NCBI RefSeq assembly: GCF_026672545.1
Contig: NZ_JAPPRJ010000001.1
Coordinates: forward strand, 1,547,001-1,611,000
Length of the DNA: 64,000 nt
From: Rhizobium sp. SL86
GTDB taxonomy: Bacteria; Pseudomonadota; Alphaproteobacteria; Rhizobiales; Rhizobiaceae
Direction of reading: 5' to 3'
Numbering within the stretch: position 1 is the first letter of the stretch; every line of letters begins with the position of its first letter. This document shows positions 27,232 through 35,968 of the stretch, piece after piece. Both the position numbers and the translations under genes were made by a program. The notes below the pieces were generated by a model. That model made no database searches. It was not told where the DNA came from and saw only the letters and a program-made list of their open reading frames with translations.

Positions 27232-27897
27232 ATGACAGACGCCCATACCCATTTCGATTTCCAGAGACTGTCCGAACGGGAGCGCTACAAGCTCCTGATC
27301 GGCACCGTCATTCCCCGACCGATCGCGCTTGTGACGACCGTCAGCCGGAACGGCCAGGCGAATGCCGGACCCTTCAGCTTCTTCAACGTGCTGACCCATG
27401 AGCCGGCGCTGCTGGCGATCGGCATCGAACACCATCCGGATGGCCGGCCGAAGGATACCGCCCGCAACATTGCCGAGACCGGCGACTTCACCGTGCATAT
27501 CGTCGATATGCCGCTGATGCAGCAGATGGAGATCTGCGCCATCAAGTTCGGGCCAGAGGTCGACGAGTTGCAGGAAGCCGGTCTGGCGACTGTTCCGGGC
27601 CGGATGGTGGCCAGTCCGCGTATTCTGGCGGCACCGGCAGCGCTGGAATGCCGGCTCCATACGGTGCTGAAGGTCAGCCCGGCACGCGACATCGTCATCG
27701 GCGAGGTCGTCGGTGCCTTCGTGCGCAGCGATGCGGTCGATGAAAAGACCCTTCATGTGGACCAGAGGCTGATGGATGCCGTTGGCCGCCTGGGCGGTGC
27801 GCTCTATACCAAAACCCAGGACCAGTTCGAGATCCGGACACAGACGGTTGACGATTACCGGCGGCGTCAGGCGTCGACACCAACAAAAGGCTCGTGA
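27232..27897 (+). CDS. Flavin reductase-like (FMN-binding split barrel) protein
   Basis: 221 residues of the DIM6/NTAB flavin-reductase family: GTVIPRPIALVTTVS and NAGPFSFFNVLTHEPAL are the FMN-phosphate-binding signatures. It may reduce or bind FMN for a partner oxygenase, but no oxygenase is encoded nearby. It begins 4 bp after lysR, so it belongs to the operon. An ATG at 27232 is used; upstream in-frame residues overlap lysR. Function in hydantoin use is unclear. Confidence 0.85.
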   Translation: MTDAHTHFDFQRLSERERYKLLIGTVIPRPIALVTTVSRNGQANAGPFSFFNVLTHEPALLAIGIEHHPDGRPKDTARNIAETGDFTVHIVDMPLMQQMEICAIKFGPEVDELQEAGLATVPGRMVASPRILAAPAALECRLHTVLKVSPARDIVIGEVVGAFVRSDAVDEKTLHVDQRLMDAVGRLGGALYTKTQDQFEIRTQTVDDYRRRQASTPTKGS

Positions 27898-27909
27898 GGA
27901 CAACACACC

Positions 27910-28836
27910 ATGACATTCTCCACCAGTTCCAGGGGCGTTTACGCGATCGCCACCACCCCCTTCCTGCCGGACGGTTCGCTCGACGTTCCCTCCATCGACC
28001 GGCTGACCGATTTCTACCAGGACAGCGGCTGCAGCGGCATCACCATCCTCGGCATCATGGGTGAAGCGCCGAAGCTCGAACCGTCCGAAAGCCGGGCAAT
28101 CATCAAACAGGTCGTCGGCCGCGCCAGGATCCCGGTCATCGTCGGCGTGTCGGCGCCGGGCTTTGCCGCCATGCGCTCGCTCGCCCGCGATGCGATGGAT
28201 CTGGGGGCTGCCGGGGTGATGATCGCGCCGACACCCTCGTTGCGCACCGACGATCAGATCGTCACCTATTTCGCCCAGGCGATCGAGGCGGTGGGCGACG
28301 ACGTGCCCTGGGTGCTGCAGGATTATCCGCTGACGCTGAATGTGGTGATGTCGGCGGGTGTCGTGGCCAAGATCATCTCGAACCACCCCTCCTGCCTGAT
28401 GCTGAAGCACGAGGACTGGCCGGGTCTCGAAAAGATTTCCAGGCTGAGGACGATGCAGAAGGCCGGTGATCTCAGACCCTTCTCGATCCTGTGCGGCAAT
28501 GGCGGCATGTTCCTCGATTTCGAACCGGAACGCGGTGCCGATGGCGCCATGACCGGTTACGGTTTCCCGGACATGCTGACCGAACTCGTCGATCTCTTCG
28601 CCGCCGGACAACGCGACGCCGCGCACGACCTGTTCGACGCGCATCTGCCGTTGATCCGCTACGAACAGCAGCTCGGCATCGGCCTTGCGGTGCGCAAATA
28701 CGTGCTGATGCGGCGCGGTGTGATCACCTCCGACGCCCAGCGCAAACCCGGGCTTGCCCTCTCGGAGACCGCGCGCTCAGAGGTGGACTACCTGCTTGCG
28801 CGGCTCGCGCAACGCGACAAACGGGCTGCCTTCTAA
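27910..28836 (+). CDS. Dihydrodipicolinate synthase-family aldolase
   Basis: 308 residues, DapA/N-acetylneuraminate lyase TIM barrel. The Schiff-base lysine is in LMLKHEDWPG, the catalytic Tyr in VLQDYPLT, and GIMGEAPKL replaces the usual G-x-x-G-E carboxylate-binding loop. Members of this class act as retro-aldolases or lyases on 2-oxo acids; the true DapA is normally elsewhere in rhizobia. As the last gene of the hydantoin operon it may process an oxo-acid left after D-amino acid transamination (inference). Confidence 0.87.
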   Translation: MTFSTSSRGVYAIATTPFLPDGSLDVPSIDRLTDFYQDSGCSGITILGIMGEAPKLEPSESRAIIKQVVGRARIPVIVGVSAPGFAAMRSLARDAMDLGAAGVMIAPTPSLRTDDQIVTYFAQAIEAVGDDVPWVLQDYPLTLNVVMSAGVVAKIISNHPSCLMLKHEDWPGLEKISRLRTMQKAGDLRPFSILCGNGGMFLDFEPERGADGAMTGYGFPDMLTELVDLFAAGQRDAAHDLFDAHLPLIRYEQQLGIGLAVRKYVLMRRGVITSDAQRKPGLALSETARSEVDYLLARLAQRDKRAAF

Positions 28837-28871
28837 TCCGCAGCGCCTTGCGCCTGTCAGAGGGTGCGCAG

Positions 28872-28905
28872 GTCGACCGGTCAGCGTCAAGGTTGGCCGG
28901 TCGAC
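28872..28905. terminator. Stem-loop after the hydantoin operon
   Basis: GTCGACCGG-N16-CCGGTCGAC, a 9-bp perfect inverted repeat 36 bp after the last operon gene, without a T-tract. Possible Rho-aided terminator or 3'-end stabiliser. Confidence 0.4.
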
Positions 28906-28929
28906 AGAAAAGAGCCGCCGGAGTGGATC

Positions 28930-29386
28930 TCACGCCTCGACGGTTTCCCGCACGTCATCCAGCAGGAAATGCACGATCACATAACGTGTTGTGTATTGTT
29001 TCCCGCTGTCGGAGATGCTTTCGACACTGCCGCCGTCGGAGGGATGCCAGTTCCGATAATGCGGATTGTTGGTGATCAAGGGTGATCGCTTTGCCGGCCA
29101 GCCGTCCGCCAAGCCGATAACGCGCCTCGGCCAGAGGCCATATCTTCTCGAAGTCCTGCTGGGTGATGCGTGCCTTCAAGCCCTTGCGGGTCGTTGCCTT
29201 CCCAGGGGAACCATCGCCCTGCACTACCGGCTGAATGTGAAGGTCTACCTCTTCCGCGCCGTCCAGCAGAACGGCATAGTCGTCTGGCCACATCCGTCTC
29301 ACGTATCGCTCCTCCCAAAGCTCTCCGTCGTCACGCACAATGATTGTAGCGCTTATGCGGTGAGAGGCAATGCGAATGCGATCCAT
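28930..29386 (-). pseudogene. Frameshifted unknown gene beside the tRNA-Ser
   Basis: Two minus-strand frames look like one protein cut by a single extra base. The first (from ATG 29386) reads MDRIRIASHRISATIIVRDD ... ITQQDFEKIWPLAEARYRLG ... GKAITL. After about 29070 the coherent sequence moves to the neighbouring frame: ITNNPHYRNWHPSDGGSVES ... YVIVHFLLDDVRETVEA, stop at 28930. Read through, it would be about 150 residues. I do not recognise the family. The ribosome-binding site is weak. It may be a real decayed gene or a base error. It lies just outside the left island repeat. Confidence 0.45.
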
Positions 29387-29431
29387 CGCCTGCGACAGAC
29401 GACTGCTTGATTTCGCGCGATGATTAATGGG

Positions 29432-29454
29432 AAAACCCTTGCACCCGAAGGGTT
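29432..29454 (-). terminator. Terminator of left tRNA-Ser
   Basis: On the minus strand AACCCTT-N7-AAGGGTT followed by TTT, starting 6 bases after the tRNA 3' end. Typical rho-independent tRNA terminator. Confidence 0.75.
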
Positions 29455-29612
29455 CATGATGGCGGAGAGGGTGGGATTCGAACCCACGATACGGTTGCCC
29501 GTATGCCGCATTTCGAGTGCGGTGCTTTCGACCACTCAGCCACCTCTCCGGGTAATCTGGTCGGCACCAGGCGGTGCGGAGCGCTACATAGCGATGAACG
29601 GGGCGGGTGGCA
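29455..29612. repeat. Left 158-bp direct repeat of the island (contains tRNA-Ser)
   Basis: Base-for-base identical to 36723-36880. It spans the whole tRNA-Ser(CGA), 5 bp beyond its 3' end and 63 bp of its 5' flank. Sequence on both outer sides diverges at once. Offset between copies is 7268 bp. Confidence 0.95.
29460..29549 (-). tRNA. tRNA-Ser (CGA), left copy
   Basis: Reading the minus strand: acceptor GGAGAGG pairing with CCTCTCC, anticodon stem-loop CCGCA-CTCGAAA-TGCGG giving anticodon CGA, a long variable arm (GCATACGGGCAACCGTATC-type), T-loop GGTTCGAATCC, discriminator G and an encoded CCA. 90 nt with CCA. It reads UCG codons. Identical to the copy at 36728. Confidence 0.95.
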
Positions 29613-29640
29613 TTACCAAGTGTGGCTGGGTCGTGGCTCT

Positions 29641-32322
29641 TCACCCCCGCCGCGACCGTGCCATCAATCCCGCAAAGCTCGCATTCTCCCGAATGTCACT
29701 ATCCGCCACCAGAGCATATCCCCACGGCTTCCCGCCAGTCTCCTTGGCGAGGTCAGTCGCATACTGCACCCATTTAACCGCAGCGCGTGCCTTCTCTTCC
29801 ACAATGGGATCCTGCATGTCGCGGTCAGACTTCACCTCGACGATCAGTTTCTCCGTCGGCGTTTCCACGACGAAATCCGGCTCGTAGGCCTTACCGGAAC
29901 GATATTCGATCTGGAACTGGCCAGCTGCGGGTTTCAGCCAGCGCTTCACGTCCTTCTCTGCTTCGTGATCAATCAGCGCGGCGAAACGGCGTTCAGCATC
30001 TGAGTCGAACTTGTGCTGCAAATAGGGACTCTTCTTGGTCCCATAGAAAACGTGGCTTCCCGTATCGGATAAGGGCTTGGCCGCCTGGTCGATCGGCAGT
30101 CGCTTCGCAGTCGAATAGACGGCATAGGATTGCGGCCGCAGCATTCGGAACGAGCGGACCATCTTTGCACGATAGTCTGTCGGGGTCTCACGGTAGTGCG
30201 CCTTCATCTGATCGAAGATCACCTGCGCCAACGTGCGACCATGTGCAAGGGCCACGTTCTCCACGTCGTCCTCGGTTTCCAGATAGCTCCGCAAGTGCGT
30301 GACCATCTGGCCGGCAAGCTTGTAGAGCAGGTCCGCCTGGCTGTCATAGTCCACCTGATCTATGTCGATGAGGTGCTTGACGATGTAGTTTTCGACTCGC
30401 GCCTCTTTAGGCGCGCTGACGGATCGCGCCAACTCACGTTGAGATTGGTCCCGCAGATTGCGGATCCGGATCCGATCGGAAATGGGCTGGTGCCGCACGC
30501 TCGAAAGATTGCTGAGGTCGAAGTCCTCAAACCAGAAGTTCACTTCTCGGCTCGGGATCACCACGATCTCCGGTATTTCGATCGTATTCTCCGCAATGCT
30601 GGCGGTCACGATGCCGACGATCTTCTGGAAGTCGGGTTCGACGAGCACACCTTCCAACTGGCCCTGCACCTGGTCCCGGTGCGCTCGCCGGATGTCGGCA
30701 ACGAGTTCTGCCTGAACTTCCGGTTTGGTAAGATCCTGCACGCCGCCCGTGAGCGTGCGCTCATATTTCTTGGTGATGAAATCGATTGCCGATGCGGCAA
30801 CCTCACGATCATCCGGATGGTCGAAGACGAAAGCCTGTCCGTCGTCGTCCATACCTTTGCGTTGGCCGGTCAGCATGGCTTCCATCGCGGTCGGGATCTC
30901 GACGACGTATGAGGTCTCCGGCTTCACATCGCCGGAGGGCCCGATGGTGATGGCACGCATCTGGACAAGCGAGTCCGACTCCTTTGCCTTGCGGATAACC
31001 TCGTCGAAGCGGTCATGGGCAATAACGGTCAAGGTGTCGACGAACTCGTTGCCGGTCCGCTCGCCGTAGGGAAGACGCAGACCGCGACCAAGCGTCTGTT
31101 CCGTCAATATGTCTGACGCCGAGGCTCGGAGCGGCACGATCGTATAGAGGTTGGTTACGTCCCAGCCTTCTTTGAGCTTGTTGACGTGGATGACGATCTC
31201 AGTCTTGTCGTCACTCTCGAGGCTCACCAGGCGCGATACCGCTTCGTCACTCTCCTCTCCCTTGAGGTTGGAGTGGATCTCGATCACGCGGCCCTTATAG
31301 GCACCTTTAAGGAACTTATCGTCCTCGATCCGCATCCGGATCTCGCTGGCGTGTCTCGTGTCCTGTGCCACGACAAGGATGAAGGGATGGACGCGCTTGC
31401 GACCTGTCTGACGGGCATAGAGATCCAGCTGCGTCTTCACTTCCTCGTGGTAGTGAATGCCGTCCTCGAGCATGATCATCTCGAGGTCATCCTGGGCGTA
31501 ATCCTGCGGGCGGAAATCGACGCGGGTAGCAACGGCCGGCTCTTTGACATAGCCGTCGGCCATGGCGTCGCCCAGACCGTATTGGTAGATCACATTGCTG
31601 AAAGCCTTGGACTTCGTGCCGACGGATTTTGGTGTTGCCGTCAGCTCCAGGCCCAGCACCGGCTTCAGCTCGCTGATGGCCTTCATGCCGGCATTGGCGC
31701 GGTATCGGTGCGCCTCATCCATCAGCATCACGAGGTCCGGCAGCTCGGCCAGATAGTCAAAATAAGTCTGTCCAAGGTATTCCCGCATGGTGCGGATACG
31801 ACCCTTGTCCTTGTTGATCTTGTCGACATTGAAAATGTTGATGACGACCTCATTGCCGAAGAGGTCGGAGCCGCGAATGCCCCGCCCTTCCTCCCAGGTG
31901 TCGCCTGTGACGATGATCGGCGGACGCTGGGCAAACTCGGCAATGCCGCGAAATACGTATTTCGGCGACGACTGTCGCGAGAAATCGGCCACCAGCTTGT
32001 CGTAGATGGTCGTGTTCGGTGCGAGCACGAAGAAGTTCTTCGAGCGGCCGGTCAGATAGAGGTAGCTGATGAACGCACCCATCAGCCGTGTCTTGCCGAC
32101 GCCTGTAGCGAGCGCAAAGCAGAGGGAGGGAAAATCGCGTTCGAATTCCTCGACGCTCGGCCATTGTTTCTGCACGGCCTGGAGAGTTTCGACCAGATCC
32201 TGCTCCTTGCCGAGCGGGACGACCTCGAGGACCTCGGCCAGAATGTTCAGGGCCTGTTCCTGCGGTTTTCTGAGCGAGAGACGCTGGGCGATCTGCCGGC
32301 GGATGCGTTCCGGATGGATCAT
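29641..32322 (-). CDS. res: Type III restriction enzyme Res subunit (SF2 helicase-nuclease)
   Basis: 893 residues, apparently complete. SF2 helicase motifs: Walker A ATGVGKTRLMG (about residue 72), DEAH box VMLMDEAHRYRA, LELTATPKS, and motif VI region TEQTLGRGLRLPYG. The C-terminal PD-(D/E)XK nuclease is YEPDFVVETPTEKLIVEVKS. In type III systems Res cuts only in a complex with Mod, which supplies target recognition. Mod just upstream (3-bp gap) is internally deleted, so this Res is probably an orphan unless it pairs with another Mod. Confidence 0.93.
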   Translation of the reverse strand: MIHPERIRRQIAQRLSLRKPQEQALNILAEVLEVVPLGKEQDLVETLQAVQKQWPSVEEFERDFPSLCFALATGVGKTRLMGAFISYLYLTGRSKNFFVLAPNTTIYDKLVADFSRQSSPKYVFRGIAEFAQRPPIIVTGDTWEEGRGIRGSDLFGNEVVINIFNVDKINKDKGRIRTMREYLGQTYFDYLAELPDLVMLMDEAHRYRANAGMKAISELKPVLGLELTATPKSVGTKSKAFSNVIYQYGLGDAMADGYVKEPAVATRVDFRPQDYAQDDLEMIMLEDGIHYHEEVKTQLDLYARQTGRKRVHPFILVVAQDTRHASEIRMRIEDDKFLKGAYKGRVIEIHSNLKGEESDEAVSRLVSLESDDKTEIVIHVNKLKEGWDVTNLYTIVPLRASASDILTEQTLGRGLRLPYGERTGNEFVDTLTVIAHDRFDEVIRKAKESDSLVQMRAITIGPSGDVKPETSYVVEIPTAMEAMLTGQRKGMDDDGQAFVFDHPDDREVAASAIDFITKKYERTLTGGVQDLTKPEVQAELVADIRRAHRDQVQGQLEGVLVEPDFQKIVGIVTASIAENTIEIPEIVVIPSREVNFWFEDFDLSNLSSVRHQPISDRIRIRNLRDQSQRELARSVSAPKEARVENYIVKHLIDIDQVDYDSQADLLYKLAGQMVTHLRSYLETEDDVENVALAHGRTLAQVIFDQMKAHYRETPTDYRAKMVRSFRMLRPQSYAVYSTAKRLPIDQAAKPLSDTGSHVFYGTKKSPYLQHKFDSDAERRFAALIDHEAEKDVKRWLKPAAGQFQIEYRSGKAYEPDFVVETPTEKLIVEVKSDRDMQDPIVEEKARAAVKWVQYATDLAKETGGKPWGYALVADSDIRENASFAGLMARSRRG

Positions 32323-32325
32323 GGC

Positions 32326-33377
32326 TCAGCCCTCGCTCTTGTCAGCATCAGTGCCGAGGTCATCGAAGAGATCGAGGCCGCTCAGATCACCGAACCGGTC
32401 CTTGGCAGCAATCTTCTTCTTGCGTTTCGGCGCCGCTAACTCCTCCTTCGATGCGGGATCGAGCTCCTCGTCGCCGTCATCGTCCGCCAACGGAAGCTTG
32501 GCGATGTTCAGAGAATAATCGTCACGCCCCCATTCGCATTGCGTGAGGATGGCCGAGGGTATCTTGACCAGGATCAGGTTCTCGAAGCTGTCTGGATTTG
32601 CACTAAAGGCCTTGCAGCAGACGACGAGCGACCGCTCAGGTCCAACATCCTCGGAAATCTTGCGGCAGGCATCATGGGTTAGCTGTTGCGTGGTGACGTA
32701 GATGAAGGATTTTTCAGTGGCGTAGCCGTGGTTCCAATATTCCTCGGCGAGCAGGCTCGGCGCATAGGTGTATCCCATGTGCTTGCACATGGCCTCGGCC
32801 AGCATGGCGGGATTGTAGTCCTTGCTGATCACCCAGTTGCCGTATTTGTCCTGCTCCAGGAGAGACGGTGCGAGATTGAAGTAGCGGAAGCCACCGCCTC
32901 CCTTCCAGCCGGCGGCCTCGGTCACGCCACCCTTATCTTCACCATTAATCACCTTCTTCATTCGCGGCAGGATGTGCGTTTCGCAATGCTCGCCAAGCTC
33001 CACCATGATCCAGCGACGACCCATTTTATGGGCCACGGCGCCTGTCGTGCCCGAACCGGCGAAGGAGTCGAGCACTATGTCTCCTGGGTTCGATGCAATC
33101 TGAATAATTCGACGCATAAGAAACTCGGGCTTCGGCGTCTCAAAACTTGCTTTCGAGCCGAAGATCACTTCCAGCTCTCGAGCGGCATGCTGGTTTAGGC
33201 CAACGTCGTCCCATATGGTCGGCGACGACATCCCCGACTTAGCTTCGGTTTTGAACAGTTTCGGCGCGCGGCAGCGTGATAGCTTTTAGCCGGGTCCTCG
33301 ATGAGGATGCGCGGCTCGAGCTTCGGCCGCTCGTCCTTGCCGATCCAGGTCAGTTCCAGCTTGGTCTTCTTCGACAT
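32326..33377 (-). pseudogene. mod: Type III DNA methyltransferase Mod with internal deletion
   Basis: The true N-terminus MSKKTKLELTWIGKDERPKL ... DPAKSYH (ATG 33377, GGAAAG upstream) is joined near 33265-33275 to the C-terminal part in another frame, starting APKLFKTEAKSGMSSPTIWD. The C-part keeps the SAM motif DSFAGSGTTGAVAHKMGRRW and the KDYNPAMLAEAMCK tail. Full-length relatives are around 600-650 residues; the missing middle, probably 250-300 residues, carries the catalytic DPPY motif and the target-recognition domain. A shorter ATG-started ORF (33231-32326) could still make a SAM-binding fragment. Methylation by this gene is very unlikely. Confidence 0.88.
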
Positions 33378-33425
33378 CGGTCTTTCCGTCTTCTGCATAA
33401 TGGTGCCAGCGCGGCAGGGCCGCAG

Positions 33426-34028
33426 CTATGGCTTCATGATCCGGTGTATCTTTACAAGCTTGTCGGCGGAACCCAGGCGCATAACAAACTCGTCCCCCAC
33501 GCGCTTGCCGAGCAAGTTTTCCACCCGCTTGTCTGCTGTCGCTGGTGATGGCCCCTGTGCCCTCTCCAAGTCGGGAGGCACGCGATGATAGAAAGACAAC
33601 CTCTTCCCACCATCCTTCGAGTAGAGCAGCAAAAGATCGCCTGGCTCGACCTGTCGGCTCGCCACGTCGATGATTTGTCTGGCTTGCGCCGTCTTGGGCT
33701 TCGCGGGCGCGAGGGGTTGTCGCTCCTCGTCTTGCCAGATCTTCTCAATGACTGCCTGGCGACGGGCAGTCGGCAGCTCAAGGTCAACGGCGTCACCGAC
33801 GCCCTTGCCGATGAGGCAGGCGGCGCGTGGGTCGGTCGTTGCGATGACGCCCTTAGAAGGATCGTTTTCGAGCCCTCGAATGGTGTAGCGGATGAAGCGA
33901 CCAGTGCCGCCGTCGGTAAAGCGGAGCAAAATCGTATCGCCCTCGGCGACCCGCCGCCGGGCATCCTCGATGATCGCACTCTGACTGTCGACAGGTGCCA
34001 CAGCGTTAATGACTTCGGGTTCACGCAT
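33426..34028 (-). CDS. Protein with two tandem GreA/GreB C-terminal-like domains
   Basis: 200 residues from MREPEVINAVAPV. Two homologous halves: EGDTILLRFTDGGTGRFIRY ... LIGKGVGDAVDLELP, and PGDLLLLYSKDGGKRLSFYH ... LLGKRVGDEFVMRLG. Each resembles the FKBP-like C-domain of Gre factors, where the GKxVGD tract is diagnostic. The Gre N-terminal coiled coil is absent, so it should not rescue stalled polymerase the usual way. It overlaps the truncated integrase by 8 bp and precedes mod, within one leftward unit. A longer upstream start (34109) lies inside the integrase and was not chosen. Role unknown; a restriction accessory is possible. Confidence 0.7.
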   Translation of the reverse strand: MREPEVINAVAPVDSQSAIIEDARRRVAEGDTILLRFTDGGTGRFIRYTIRGLENDPSKGVIATTDPRAACLIGKGVGDAVDLELPTARRQAVIEKIWQDEERQPLAPAKPKTAQARQIIDVASRQVEPGDLLLLYSKDGGKRLSFYHRVPPDLERAQGPSPATADKRVENLLGKRVGDEFVMRLGSADKLVKIHRIMKP

Positions 34029-34953
34029 CTTGGGCAACAAGCTCAGCGTCAGCGTCTTCCTCTCCGGCCGAGATGGAGATGCGGCTAACCCCCTCGTGGC
34101 GCAAGTCATGAAAGCGCAACTGCTTTATGCCCACCCTGATGAGTAATCGACGCCACGCCTGCTCCAAAGCTCCCGGTGTCATGGGAAAGACCGTCGATTG
34201 GTCTGCCGGCGCTCGTTCCTTCCAATCCATCAGCGCGTCGAATGCCCGCTGAGACAATGGCACCTCGCGACCCGAGCCGTTTTTGGTCAAGGTAAGCGTG
34301 ATCACCCGTCGATTGTGCGAGATGTCGGACCAGCGCAGACCAAGGATCTCCCCTCGACGCATCCCTGTCTCAATGGCGAGGATCAGCAGCGTCTTGAGGT
34401 ATGGTATCTGTCCGCCGTCGCATCCATCGAGAAGCCGTTGCTCTTCGTCGCCGGACAGTCTGCGGCTGCGCTCATTGCGGATCACCGGACGACGAACCAG
34501 CTTCACCACATTCTTTGCGAGCGGCAGACCCCAATCGCGGATCGCCACCTCAAGGACGTGGCTCAGGATCGCAAGCTCGCGGACGGTCGTAGATGGAGCC
34601 ACCGACTGGAGCCGCTCATCGCGGAAAGACGCGATATCCTGTTGGCTCAGTCCGATCAGCGTCCGGTAAGCGAGATGATGACGACGCAGCACGTCGATCC
34701 GCTGGATCTCCTGAACGGACCCGCGCTTGGTGGGCGAGATCTCGCGCTGGTAGCGCTCCAGGAGCTGCCCGAGTGTCGTGCTTTCGAGAATCTTGGTATC
34801 TGGAGCAGCACCGAAGCGATCGACCTGAGCTTCCAGATCACGCGCCCACTTCTCGGCTTCCTGCTTGCTGTCAAAGGACTTGCAGCGGGGCTTCATACCA
34901 CGCCGACGCACCTGAGCTTGCCAGCGTCCTCTGAGCTTCCGGATCGTCGCCAT
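34021..34953 (-). pseudogene. Tyrosine recombinase (phage-type integrase), C-terminally truncated
   Basis: 310 residues from MATIRKLRGRWQAQVRRRG, with the Arg-AP2-like N-domain, SAM-like core-binding domain, and catalytic Arg region ETGMRRGEILGLRWSDI. The HxLR box is RFHDLRHEGVSR. Intact integrases continue 40-50 residues through a GH box to the tyrosine nucleophile (for example a RY(A/T)H tract). Here the frame becomes ISISAGEEDADAELVAQDA and stops, with no Tyr. It should be unable to cut DNA. The ATG at 34953 is preferred over upstream starts. Confidence 0.82.
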
Positions 34954-35260
34954 GGTGACCTCCAAACGATGTTGAGGGTCACGCGTAGGACGCCCCTGGA
35001 GGGGAGCCAAGGGTTATCCCGGCACTGACGCTGATGGACTATAGAGCTCACATTCCGAAAATGCCTGCCGCGGCTGGCCCTTTGCGGACTGTTTCGTCCC
35101 TGGACAGCAGTTGAAGCAGAATACGACTAAACTCACGGAAGCAAGCGAGCTGACTATCGGAGGTTGCTGAACTAGAATTTAAGGTGCATTCAATACTCGT
35201 GGTGCTATATGAGAGCAATAGACATAGATCGACTCGCCTGCAAACTTGGAAGCGCTGGAA
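34954..35260. other. Intergenic region between integrase and DUF3800 genes
   Basis: 307 bp between divergent genes, AT-richer towards its right end. It must hold promoters for both directions, but I see no convincing -35/-10 pair, repeat or RNA structure. ORFs crossing it are not protein-like. Confidence 0.4.
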
Positions 35261-35968
35261 GTGAATTATACAGTATATTGCGATGAAAGTCGGCACTCCG
35301 GAGGTATTGGCTGCCAGTTTGCAGTGATAGGCGGCCTCTGGATCCAGAGAGAGTTCCGTGATGCTATCAGCAAGGACCTGAGTGCTCTCAAAAAAAAAGC
35401 AGGCGTGGGCGCGGAGCTCAAGTGGTCGCGCGTCAGCCTTAAGAAACTCGAAGCTTATAAACAAATTTCAGACTACTTCTGGAATAACCCACATATTAAC
35501 TACCGCGCAATTATTGTTGATCAAAGATCTGTAGACTACAGTAAGTTTCACGACGGCGACAGGGAGCTGGGATTTTATAAATTTTATTACGAAATGATTG
35601 AGAAGTGGCTACATCCTGACAACGATTATAATATTTTACTCGACTTCAAAAACAACTCAGACATGAAGAGACTTCCGAAACTACATAGCGTCCTTAGAAA
35701 TTTCGGTCAGCCCCGAGCGATCTCGATTAGCAATTTGACGAGTATAGATTCATCGCAATCCAGTATCGCTCAGCTGTGTGACATCCTCACCGGTGCAGTT
35801 GCGGCAGACGCCAATGGAACAGAGGTCGGAACCCCAAAAGCCGATATGATCCGACACCTGGTTCAATCTAGGAACGTGGCTCCGCTTTCAGCACCCTCTC
35901 GTTCTCCTGCCTTTTCAAAATTCAACATCTTCCGAATCGCCCTGGGCGGCCATAGGCTTGACGGATGA
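35261..35968 (+). CDS. DUF3800 domain protein
   Basis: 235 residues. DUF3800 signatures: YTVYCDESRHSGG (first acid pair), CQFAVIGGLWI, AELKWSRVSLKKLEAY, NILLDFKNNSD, and SSIAQLCDILTGAVAAD. The spaced acids suggest an RNase H-like fold, which is inferred for the family, and many members are found in phage-defence and mobile islands. The GTG at 35261 with GGAAG 8 bp upstream is the better start; a TTG at 35246 lacks a site. Codon use is AT-rich (many ata, tta, aga, aat), unlike the core genes. It overlaps the next gene by four bases. Confidence 0.82.
   Translation: MNYTVYCDESRHSGGIGCQFAVIGGLWIQREFRDAISKDLSALKKKAGVGAELKWSRVSLKKLEAYKQISDYFWNNPHINYRAIIVDQRSVDYSKFHDGDRELGFYKFYYEMIEKWLHPDNDYNILLDFKNNSDMKRLPKLHSVLRNFGQPRAISISNLTSIDSSQSSIAQLCDILTGAVAADANGTEVGTPKADMIRHLVQSRNVAPLSAPSRSPAFSKFNIFRIALGGHRLDG

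Noticed and set aside
27154..28644. 496-codon open frame antisense to the flavin-reductase and DapA-like genes
   Set aside because: Runs across two well-supported genes in the opposite sense; no family features.
31186..32439. 417-codon open frame antisense to res
   Set aside because: Mirror frame; res has intact helicase and nuclease motifs.
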